The notes beneath the pieces were generated by a model that saw nothing but the letters and a program-made list of their open reading frames with translations, did not search any database and had not been told where the DNA came from. A DNA stretch of 64,000 nucleotides from an uncultured Alphaproteobacteria bacterium. GTDB lineage: Bacteria; Pseudomonadota; Alphaproteobacteria; UBA7985. A program made the translations under genes and the position numbers. The stretch is from assembly GCA_905479265.1 (NCBI GenBank), contig CAJQLX010000001.1:62001-126000 (forward strand). The letters are read 5' to 3'. How positions within the stretch are numbered: position 1 is the stretch's first letter; each line of letters begins with the position of its first letter. Shown here one piece after another: positions 30,284 through 37,492 of this stretch.

Positions 30284-31639
30284 TTAGGTTCCGGCGATCG
30301 TCAGGCCGGTCATTTGCAGCGTTGGCGCGCCCATGCCGCCGAACCATGTCAAATCACTGGCCGTGGACATGGCCATCCACATATCTTGCAGCTTGCCACC
30401 CAATGTCATGCTTTCAACCGGCTCAGCCAATACGCCATTGCGCACCCAAAAGCCGGTTGCGCCTTGGCTGTAATCGCCCGTAATCATGTTCGCGCCCTGC
30501 CCCATCAGCGATGTCACGTAAAACGCTTCACCCGCGTCTTTCAGCATCTCCTCGACCGACAGCTCTGAGGGCGAAAGCCACGTATTCGCATAGCCAATCC
30601 CGACTGAGGCACCGCCCCGGCTGGCATGGCCTGTCGGCTCAACACCGGCTTGCTTGGCCGTGGCGAGGTTGTGCAAATGCGTGGTCAGAATGCCCTGATC
30701 GAAAAGCGTATTCTTGCGCACGGGCAAGCCTTCGCCGTCAAAAGGCCGCGAGCCTTGCCCCCGCGGCTTGAAGGGGTCTTCGAAGACCGAGAGTCCCGGC
30801 GCTATCACCGGTTTACCGACATGATCGGCCAGCAAAGATGTACCGCGAACCACGGATTCGCCGTTGATTGCCCCCATGAGCAGCGCGAACATGCGCACAG
30901 CGACCCGAGGCTCGAAAATCACGGGAACTTGCGCCGTTGACCCCTGTTTTGCGCCCAGCTGCCGAACGGATCGGCGCCCGGCTTCCAAGCCGATTTCGCG
31001 GGGGTCTTTCAGGTCTTCACCGTAAACCGCGAGCGAATAGTCGTAGTCCCGCTTCTGCGCTTCGCCCTCGCCCGCAATGCCGCTGACGGACAGCCCTTGG
31101 CGTGTTGATTGAACGCTGCCCAAAAAGCCATTGGTGGTGGCAATGACCAGCGAAGATTTCGTCCAACCGGCGGAAGCGCCACCGGAGTTGGTTATGCCCT
31201 CAACCCCCAGCATGGCTTCTTCTGCCTCTGCTGCGCGGTTCAACATGTCTTCCGTGCTTGGCTCGACCGGATCGCAGGTTTCAAGCGCTGGCAACTCTGT
31301 GGCCAGTTGTTCGGGGTCCGCGAGTTGTGCGAATGGGTCTGCGGGGCTGTATTTTGCCATGCCCACCGCCCGCTCTGCCAAACGCTCTAAACCACCATCG
31401 GTCAGGTCGCTGCCGCTCACTTGAGCGATTTGGCCGTTAACAAACACGCGCAAATCAACCCCAGCACTGTCGGCACGCTCCAGCGTTTCCACCTGGCCCA
31501 TACGTCGGCCCACCGAAATCTGATCGCTGCCAAAGACGGTTGCATCCGCCGCGTCAGCCCCAACTTTCGTTGCGAGGTCCAACAGGGTCGCAACACGGTT
31601 TTCCAGTTGCAGGTCGTCAGCCGTGTTTGCAGTGCTCAT
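30284..31639 (-). CDS. pmbA: PmbA/TldE metalloprotease partner subunit
   Basis: TldE-type subunit (about 451 residues) that pairs with TldD. It shares the TldD fold but has no HExxxH, as expected for the partner that does not hold the zinc. Signatures include GQVETLERADSAGVDLRVF, the GGASAGWTKSSLV-like segment, and a C-terminal SLMGQGANMITGDYSQGATGFWV followed by NGVLAEPVESMT. An open frame extends 63 codons upstream over the divergent pip gene, but ATG 31639 gives the family N-terminus. It overlaps nothing on its own strand and is followed by waaA. Confidence 0.94.
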   Translation of the reverse strand: MSTANTADDLQLENRVATLLDLATKVGADAADATVFGSDQISVGRRMGQVETLERADSAGVDLRVFVNGQIAQVSGSDLTDGGLERLAERAVGMAKYSPADPFAQLADPEQLATELPALETCDPVEPSTEDMLNRAAEAEEAMLGVEGITNSGGASAGWTKSSLVIATTNGFLGSVQSTRQGLSVSGIAGEGEAQKRDYDYSLAVYGEDLKDPREIGLEAGRRSVRQLGAKQGSTAQVPVIFEPRVAVRMFALLMGAINGESVVRGTSLLADHVGKPVIAPGLSVFEDPFKPRGQGSRPFDGEGLPVRKNTLFDQGILTTHLHNLATAKQAGVEPTGHASRGGASVGIGYANTWLSPSELSVEEMLKDAGEAFYVTSLMGQGANMITGDYSQGATGFWVRNGVLAEPVESMTLGGKLQDMWMAMSTASDLTWFGGMGAPTLQMTGLTIAGT

Positions 31640-31690
31640 GGCATATCTCATTTCGTGAAGTGAAGCGTTAGCTCTGATATAGGGTGAAGC

Positions 31691-32641
31691 ATGGACAAGG
31701 TCGAACACTCTCCGCAACATCCCCGCTATCAATCCTTCGATAACGGCTATTTGGCCGTTTCGGACGGCCATACACTCTATTATGAGCAAGCCGGAAACCC
31801 CGACGGTGCGCCCGTGGTCTGCTTGCACGGTGGGCCCGGCGCAGGATCAAACGCGTGGACGCGGCGCTTTTTCGATCTCGACCACTATCGCATCATCCAG
31901 TTTGATCAGCGCGGCGCCGGTAAATCGACCCCTTCTGGTGGGCTGGAGGCAAACACAACACCGCATCTGGTCGCTGACATCGAGGCGCTGCGAGAAGCGC
32001 TAGGCCTGCCCGATTGGTTGGTTTTTGGCGGGTCATGGGGAGCGACGTTAGCCCTGGCCTACCTTGGCGCGCACCCAAGCCGGGTTCGCGGGATGATCCT
32101 GCGGGGGCTGTTCTTGGGTCGGGCGGGCGATCGAGATTGGTTCCTCGACGGCCTCAAGCAATTTTACCCCGATGCCCATCAAAACTGGCTCAACGCTCTG
32201 CCCGAAGACCTGCGCGCTCGACCCCTCGATGGCTATCAGCAGCAACTCAACAGCCGCAACAGCACCGTTCGACTGGCCGCCGGAGAAGCTTGGGCGAACT
32301 ATGAGGCGGCCTGTTCTTCCTTGGCGGGGAGTCGCGGGTTTGGCCGCTCTGAAGGGGCTTGGCGCATGGCCCGGCTGGAGGCGCACTATCTCGCCCATCA
32401 CTGTTTCTTTGACGACATCCGCGCCGGCGCGCTGTCCGCGCTCTCGGCCACCCCAACCGTGCCGGGCATTCTGGTGCACGGTCGCTTTGACATGATTTGC
32501 CCACTGGAAGGGGCTTTTGCCCTCAAGGCGCTGTGGCCGAAATTGGATGTCCGGGTGATCCAACAAGCTGGACATTCCGCGGGCGAACCGGCCATTGCCG
32601 AAGCCCTGACAAAAGCGGTTGAAGACGCCAAACGCTGGTAA
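31691..32641 (+). CDS. pip: Proline iminopeptidase (peptidase S33)
   Basis: Alpha/beta hydrolase that removes N-terminal proline. The oxyanion motif is HGGPGAGS, the nucleophile Ser is in FGGSWGATLALAY, the acid is in HGRFDMICP and the catalytic His in QAGHSAGEP. DQRGAGKS is also typical. At 316 residues it matches the standard prolyl aminopeptidase. It is divergent from pmbA with a 51-base gap and is followed by the tRNA-Arg gene. Confidence 0.96.
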   Translation: MDKVEHSPQHPRYQSFDNGYLAVSDGHTLYYEQAGNPDGAPVVCLHGGPGAGSNAWTRRFFDLDHYRIIQFDQRGAGKSTPSGGLEANTTPHLVADIEALREALGLPDWLVFGGSWGATLALAYLGAHPSRVRGMILRGLFLGRAGDRDWFLDGLKQFYPDAHQNWLNALPEDLRARPLDGYQQQLNSRNSTVRLAAGEAWANYEAACSSLAGSRGFGRSEGAWRMARLEAHYLAHHCFFDDIRAGALSALSATPTVPGILVHGRFDMICPLEGAFALKALWPKLDVRVIQQAGHSAGEPAIAEALTKAVEDAKRW

Positions 32642-32806
32642 ACACGCCCGACGCACACCGCCTTGAAGCCGCTTTAGTTGTCGGGCAAAGGGGCTTAAAT
32701 CGACCGGATCAATGACCTGGCACGCCAGCGTAAATATCTGATTTATATGACTTTTTTCGACCTGCTATTTCTCAGTGACAAATACGGAAAATTTCTAACT
32801 CCGTAA

Positions 32807-32834
32807 TGGACTGATCAAAATTAGCGTCTATGAT
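32807..32834 (+). promoter_or_regulatory. Possible sigma-70 type promoter of tRNA-Arg
   Basis: TGGACT at 32807-32812 and TATGAT at 32829-32834, separated by 16 bases, resemble -35 and -10 boxes. The predicted transcription start would be about 10 bases before the tRNA. This is a by-eye match with two mismatches in the -35 box. Confidence 0.4.
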
Positions 32835-32850
32835 GGCGCAAATCACCGTT

Positions 32851-32927
32851 GGACCGTTAGCTCAGTTGGATAGAGCGAGTGATTCCTAATCACTAGGCCA
32901 CAGGTTCGAATCCTGTACGGTCCACCA
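32851..32927 (+). tRNA. tRNA-Arg (anticodon CCT)
   Basis: A 77-base cloverleaf: 7-bp acceptor GGACCGT/ACGGTCC, D arm GCTC...GAGC, anticodon stem AGTGA/TCACT with loop TTCCTAA, T arm ACAGG TTCGAAT CCTGT, discriminator A and an encoded CCA. The anticodon CCT reads AGG, hence arginine. The gene stands alone; the DNA on its 3' side is AT-richer and carries an orphan gene, so the tRNA may have served as an insertion target, although no attachment repeat of its 3' end was found downstream by eye. Confidence 0.96.
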
Positions 32928-33145
32928 CCTCAACCTTCTGATAGTGCTGCATTAACATCGCGCAGCAACAGTCGTCTGAGCCGTCTTTTTCCAGCACGGA
33001 CTTCACTGGGCTCAAGTCGAAGGTGCTTTCGTAATGGACCCATTCACGCCTTCTACAATGTCCGCAGGGACGGCCTACGCTCTATTTCAATAATAAGACC
33101 CGTGGAGCGCTGCGCCACTTCATTTTTCATGCTACTAATTTTTGC

Positions 33146-34129
33146 TTGGTGAAAAGAGTATTCAAGATACGGGCAGAGAAAACGTTGGCTCCTTACAAAA
33201 ACGCATTTTTCAGCATGCTCGCATTCATTTTGCAGCGAAGACTCGGGTCATCCTATGTTTTCGGCATCTTTATAGCCTTAGTATTCAGCACAAATGCTTC
33301 AACGGCCCATGCTCAATCACTTAAGGACTGTGATGGTAATAATTTCTTTGCAATCGAATACGTCAAAGAAATTAGCTTAACCTCCCTGAGCGGTACGCTT
33401 CTGGTTAGCCTGCCAGAAGATAGCCCTTTTGACGTTTCATCGATCAAAAGCCAGTTATCACCGGCTGTCCGATTAAACAGTGAAATCAATCAAGACAGCG
33501 GCCAAACGGTCAGGAGAAGTTTAGTCACGTTGCCCATTCGTGCAGAGCTCAACAAGTACCCCTTTCTTGAAGCCTTTGTAGACATCAATATCCTCGATCA
33601 AGTGCAAGCCCAAGACTGTGCAAAATCGGACGCGTTGGGACTGCTTGAGGGCAACCTGAGAGGTTGGAAACATACAAATACAGACGTCACGATAAAGGGC
33701 GGATCCCTTAGAGCCTCATACCGCCTCGAAAAGAGCAGAATTCAGATATTCTTTGACGTTATCTTTCCTCTTGGCGCCATGATCATGATCTCGATTTTCA
33801 CATCTCTTTTCATGGATGTCAGGAACTTCGAGCGGATACCCTGGAAGATTGGTGTCCAAGTCACTTTGCTGCTAGCGGCGCTATTTTTACGGTCGTCTTA
33901 TGAGCAAATCGCCCCGCAAAACAATGCTTTGATGCACGGTGATGTGATGTTCATCACCTGCTATTTGACCATTACAATCAGCACTCTTTTCCCGATGGCC
34001 TTCCGACTCGTCATAGACCCTGAGCTGCCTCACTATCCGAGTGCTTACCGGACCGGTCTGTTGCTTCTATACATGGTGGTAGCGGTGAGTGCCGCCACGG
34101 CCATCCTTGTTGTTAGAGGCCTCATTTAA
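33146..34129 (+). CDS. Putative divergent pentameric ligand-gated ion channel (ELIC/GLIC-like)
   Basis: Orphan 327-residue membrane protein. A secretion signal ends at AHA/Q near residue 57, and a mostly beta-like extracellular part spans about 57-199. Four helices follow at about 202-224, 235-255, 267-289 and 301-326 with short loops. In order it shows a GW at 173-174, Arg-rich pre-helix-1 stretch (SYRLEKSR), FPLG at 207-210 in helix 1, FER at 228-230 before helix 2, IAP at 255-257 in the helix 2-3 loop, and Asp 266 opening helix 3. This series matches my memory of the pentameric-channel membrane domain, especially ELIC. The extracellular part is shorter than the usual 190-200 residues. Starts are unclear: TTG 33146, GTG 33149 or ATG 33215, which gives a tidy 33-residue signal. 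The gene is AT-richer than its neighbours and may be acquired. Confidence 0.6.
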   Translation: MVKRVFKIRAEKTLAPYKNAFFSMLAFILQRRLGSSYVFGIFIALVFSTNASTAHAQSLKDCDGNNFFAIEYVKEISLTSLSGTLLVSLPEDSPFDVSSIKSQLSPAVRLNSEINQDSGQTVRRSLVTLPIRAELNKYPFLEAFVDINILDQVQAQDCAKSDALGLLEGNLRGWKHTNTDVTIKGGSLRASYRLEKSRIQIFFDVIFPLGAMIMISIFTSLFMDVRNFERIPWKIGVQVTLLLAALFLRSSYEQIAPQNNALMHGDVMFITCYLTITISTLFPMAFRLVIDPELPHYPSAYRTGLLLLYMVVAVSAATAILVVRGLI

Positions 34130-34213
34130 TCGCTCAAATTCGGGCCTTTGCTCAGTCTGATCGGTATAACGCTGGTGCTCGGTGCCAAAACCAAGGATCA
34201 GGCGGCAGTCTGA
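34130..34213 (+). pseudogene. Possible C-terminal remnant of a membrane protein
   Basis: Directly after the stop of the channel-like gene, in the same frame, the bases would read SLKFGPLLSLIGITLVLGAK followed by TKDQAAV and a TGA at 34211-34213. A hydrophobic helix with a charged tail resembles the last helix of a secondary carrier. There is no start codon and no upstream body, so it is either a gene fragment left by insertion or a chance reading. Confidence is low. Confidence 0.25.
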
Positions 34214-34227
34214 ATCGGCAGCGACTA

Positions 34228-36207
34228 TTACTTTTTGCCCAAGTCGACGACAGCCTCAACGGTCGGCAGATGCGCATAGATGGTTGTTCGGGATAGCCCC
34301 AGCTTCCGTGAAACAAGCGATATGTTGCCGTCATTCTGCAGCCACGTCCGGCGGATGGTCATGCACTTGTCCCGCTTGATCACGCCGTCCGAGCACGACG
34401 GGCAAGGCTGTACTTCATCTTCCTCAGTGGAGAGGAAAGGCGCGACCTGCTGGGGCCTGACGTACTGATCGGTGCTAGCCCGCAAGATCTGGCGCAGCGT
34501 CTTTCGCATCGACCGGATCGACGAAGGCCAGTAGGTTTGCGAGAGCAACCGCACGGTTTCCACGGTCAAAATCTTACTATCATCCAACCCCGTTGCCGTG
34601 CTGCGGATCACGTAATCGATGTCCATACGCTCATTCAGCGATGGAACAGCCAGCTCGTCCGGGATTTCAGCGAGCAACTCCCGCAGGGCAGGCGAGGCGC
34701 ATTCTGCAAACTCTTCACGCGAACGGGACGAGGCAAGGACCAAAAGGTTTGGCAACAAAATATGGAACTTGTGGTGGTCGGGATCGGGTGTTTCCATTGC
34801 ACGGATTACACGCAGCAAATCATCCGCCATTCTCTCCGGCATCTTCTCTGCATTGCGCAGGTACAGCATGCCCTTGGCCGATTTCTGGATCTTGCCGGAG
34901 AAGACACGCGACATCTCCGTATCATGGCTTTGGCGGGGATCAGTCGTCGTCACCGGCGACATGAAATCAGGCTCGAAGTACCCGAGACGGCCCCCGTTGC
35001 CAAACAGCAGACCTTCGTACGTCCGCCCATCGATCAGCGCACAGTCCAACTCGAGGACAGGTGAGCCGGGCGACACCCGCGTCAGAAGCTGGCGGGCAAT
35101 GACGGATTTTCCGGCACCATAGGGTCCGTGACACACCAAGGCACCACCATCTGCCAAGCTCTCTTCCAGCTTATCCAGCTGCGCGAGGATCTGCGGGTCG
35201 CGCGCGTCGGTTGCAGCTTTTGGCTGAGGTGTTGGCTGGCTGGGCGCCTTTGATACACCGCCAAAAATGCGCGATTCAGGGGCTGAGAAATGGATCTTGT
35301 TGATGTACCGCATCAAGTGACCGATTTCTTTGATGGTGAAGTAAACCGTCGAGCGCATGTGGTCTTTGACCATCGCCGTCCCTCGGGTCAGCACCTCCTG
35401 CAGCAGCGTCGAGAAGCGCGCGTCGAAAAGATTCTCAAAGGCGATCGGCCGGCTCAAATCTGAGCCTTGCAGCATCTCTTGCGCACTGCCATTCGCCCCC
35501 ACCACAAAACCGTCTTCATTCAGCGCCAGCAGAGCAGCGCTGGTGGTGTTGAGGTATTCTTTTCGGGGGTGAAATCCGAGGACCAACGCGCCAGCGTGTT
35601 CGGATCGAAACAGACGGTTTTCGACATTAACAGAAGCAAGCTTCACCAAAGCCAGCGTGTGCCGCTGGCGCGAGCGGGCGTCGGTCGAGGCATCAATAAC
35701 CCCCACCACTTCGTTGCGCGAATTGCGGACCGGACAGGCAAAACAGGAGATTTGATCGAGACGACTCAAGTAATGTTCACCGCCATCCACCACAGAAGCG
35801 CGACGGGTCGCGATCGACAGACCCAGCGCGTTTGTTCCACGGATATCTTCCTGCCAAATCGAACCCGGCACCACCATACGGCTGGCGCTGCTGGAGGAGA
35901 ATTCTTGGTCGTGGATGGCTTCGAGGATGGTCCCGGTATTGTCCGCAAAGGCGACGACATAGTTCGAACCGGCGACTTGCGAGAACAGCTCTTGCAGTTC
36001 TGTTTGCGCGAGCTGGATCAGCGCATTGTTCTGCTCCCGCTTCTCGCGCAGTTCTGAGGCATGGAGCATGACGGAGCGCAGGGGGTCTTCCCGTCGAAGT
36101 CCAGCAAACTGGCAACGCTCCCAACTCTCAGCGACCTGCGCGCTAAGTAATGGCGCTTCGACCAACCCGTCAGACGGGGTCTGTGATGAGTCATCCTTCA
36201 TATCCAT
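34228..36207 (-). CDS. AcoR-like transcriptional regulator with degenerate AAA+ domain
   Basis: A 659-residue regulator with an N-terminal GAF-type sensory half of the AcoR kind (residues about 25-205, with SWERC, GTNALGL and FACPV), a PAS-like section (about 215-300), an AAA+ domain and a C-terminal Fis-type helix-turn-helix (about 618-647, GNISLVSRKLGLSRTTIYAHL). Walker A is intact (GPYGAGKS, 361-368). The sigma-54-contact GAFTGA loop is absent (FGNGGRLGYFEP instead) and the Walker B acids are lost (GMLYLRNAEKMP where a DE pair is expected). It is therefore unlikely to drive sigma-54 polymerase by ATP hydrolysis. CPSCSDGVIKRDKC at 602-615 may bind metal. It is divergent from the alcohol dehydrogenase, which it probably controls. 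Confidence 0.85.
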   Translation of the reverse strand: MDMKDDSSQTPSDGLVEAPLLSAQVAESWERCQFAGLRREDPLRSVMLHASELREKREQNNALIQLAQTELQELFSQVAGSNYVVAFADNTGTILEAIHDQEFSSSSASRMVVPGSIWQEDIRGTNALGLSIATRRASVVDGGEHYLSRLDQISCFACPVRNSRNEVVGVIDASTDARSRQRHTLALVKLASVNVENRLFRSEHAGALVLGFHPRKEYLNTTSAALLALNEDGFVVGANGSAQEMLQGSDLSRPIAFENLFDARFSTLLQEVLTRGTAMVKDHMRSTVYFTIKEIGHLMRYINKIHFSAPESRIFGGVSKAPSQPTPQPKAATDARDPQILAQLDKLEESLADGGALVCHGPYGAGKSVIARQLLTRVSPGSPVLELDCALIDGRTYEGLLFGNGGRLGYFEPDFMSPVTTTDPRQSHDTEMSRVFSGKIQKSAKGMLYLRNAEKMPERMADDLLRVIRAMETPDPDHHKFHILLPNLLVLASSRSREEFAECASPALRELLAEIPDELAVPSLNERMDIDYVIRSTATGLDDSKILTVETVRLLSQTYWPSSIRSMRKTLRQILRASTDQYVRPQQVAPFLSTEEDEVQPCPSCSDGVIKRDKCMTIRRTWLQNDGNISLVSRKLGLSRTTIYAHLPTVEAVVDLGKK

Positions 36208-36273
36208 CCCAAATGTTACTGCTTGATATGATGACTTTTATTGTAGTCCACTTATCCACGAAAGCCATGGCTC

Positions 36274-36290
36274 TGTTCAATAACTGAACA
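36274..36290. promoter_or_regulatory. Inverted repeat, candidate operator in the regulator-adh gap
   Basis: Perfect dyad TGTTCA-N5-TGAACA lying centrally in the 186-base gap between the divergent regulator and alcohol dehydrogenase genes. Fis-type helix-turn-helix dimers bind such spaced palindromes, so it may be the regulator's site. No convincing sigma-54 -24/-12 element was seen between it and the dehydrogenase start. Confidence 0.5.
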
Positions 36291-36393
36291 CTATTTCGCC
36301 GAGTCTGGCCGAAAACTGGACACGTATTACGATATTAAAGTCTAGCGCTCTCACCGACCTTCTCCCCCAACGAACTGTTCGAGGAGGAAAGCC

Positions 36394-37455
36394 GTGAAAG
36401 CTCAGGTTCTATACGAATACGATCCGTCCATGCAGAAGGACCTGTGGGTCCAAGAAGCGGATCTTCCCGAGCCGAAGATTGTGAAATCTTCGGACGTGAT
36501 CGTGAAAATTGGCGCAGCAGGCGTTTGCCGCACCGATCTGCACATCATCGAAGGGGTGTGGCGGCATATCCAAGACCCTGACAACACGCTTTTGCCGTGC
36601 GTCATGGGGCATGAAAATGCTGGTTGGGTCGAAGAAATCGGTTCCGACGTGACAAATTTCAAAGTAGGCGACCCTGTGATCTTGCACCCGCTGATTTCAG
36701 GCACGGATGGGACTTGTCTGTCCTGTCGCCGAGGTCACGACATGCAAGCGGAAGACGGCGCATTCCCCGGCTTGAACATCAAGGAAGGCGGTTACGCGGA
36801 ATACCTGAAAACCAGCGTCCGTAACCTGATCAAACTGCCTTCCGTCCTCGCGCCAAAAGACGTTGCACCGTTCTCAGACGCGGGCCTGACGGCGTATCGC
36901 GTGGTGAAGAAGGCGAGCCGTCATCTGCTGCCGGGCCAAGCCTGTGTGATCATCGGTGCTGGTGGACTGGGCCACATCGGAATCCAGTGTCTGAAGGCCA
37001 TGTGTGCCGCAGATATCATCGTGGTGGAAAAATCGATTAACGCACTCACTCACGCCATGGACCTCGGCGCGGATCACGGCGTGCTGATCGATGGCAACGA
37101 ACATGAAGCCATCCTGTCTTTGACCGGTGGCAAGGGCGCAGAGGCTGTCATCGACTTTGTGGGCGAGCATGGCTCAACCAGCATGGGTCTGAACATGACG
37201 GCTGCAGCCGGGCACTACTACATCGTTGGATACGGTGAAGATATCAAGATTCCTACAGTTGATTTGGTGAGCTCTGAAAAGACGATCGTCGGCAACTTGG
37301 TGGGAACTTGGGCAGAGCTCTATGAGTTAATGGAGTTGGCCAATAGAGGGCGCGTGAAGCTCTCCATGTCCGAATACAAACTCTCTGAAGCGAATAAAGC
37401 CCTGCACGACCTCAACGACGGCAACGTCAAGGGTCGAGCCGTTTTGGTGCCTTAA
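36394..37455 (+). CDS. Zinc-dependent NAD(P) alcohol dehydrogenase
   Basis: Medium-chain dehydrogenase of 353 residues oxidising a primary or secondary alcohol. Catalytic zinc ligands are Cys45 (GVCRTDLH) and His73-Glu74 (MGHENAGWVEEIG). The Rossmann motif is IGAGGLGHIGIQ (187-198). The structural-zinc lobe is reduced: only C108 and C111 remain of the usual four cysteines. Start is GTG 36394, fixed by a strong GAGGAGGAAAG immediately upstream. It heads the cluster with the ABC importer genes and is divergent from the AcoR-like regulator, so the imported compound or its product is probably the alcohol it oxidises. Substrate is unknown. Confidence 0.9.
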   Translation: MKAQVLYEYDPSMQKDLWVQEADLPEPKIVKSSDVIVKIGAAGVCRTDLHIIEGVWRHIQDPDNTLLPCVMGHENAGWVEEIGSDVTNFKVGDPVILHPLISGTDGTCLSCRRGHDMQAEDGAFPGLNIKEGGYAEYLKTSVRNLIKLPSVLAPKDVAPFSDAGLTAYRVVKKASRHLLPGQACVIIGAGGLGHIGIQCLKAMCAADIIVVEKSINALTHAMDLGADHGVLIDGNEHEAILSLTGGKGAEAVIDFVGEHGSTSMGLNMTAAAGHYYIVGYGEDIKIPTVDLVSSEKTIVGNLVGTWAELYELMELANRGRVKLSMSEYKLSEANKALHDLNDGNVKGRAVLVP

Positions 37456-37492
37456 GCACTGAAACACTTTCTCTTTTTATTGGGAGGTAAAA

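Noticed and set aside
36291-36393. Sigma-54 promoter for the alcohol dehydrogenase
   Set aside because: Looked for TGGCAC-N5-TTGC; only TGGCCGAAAACTGGA was near, which lacks the -12 GC. The regulator also lacks GAFTGA.
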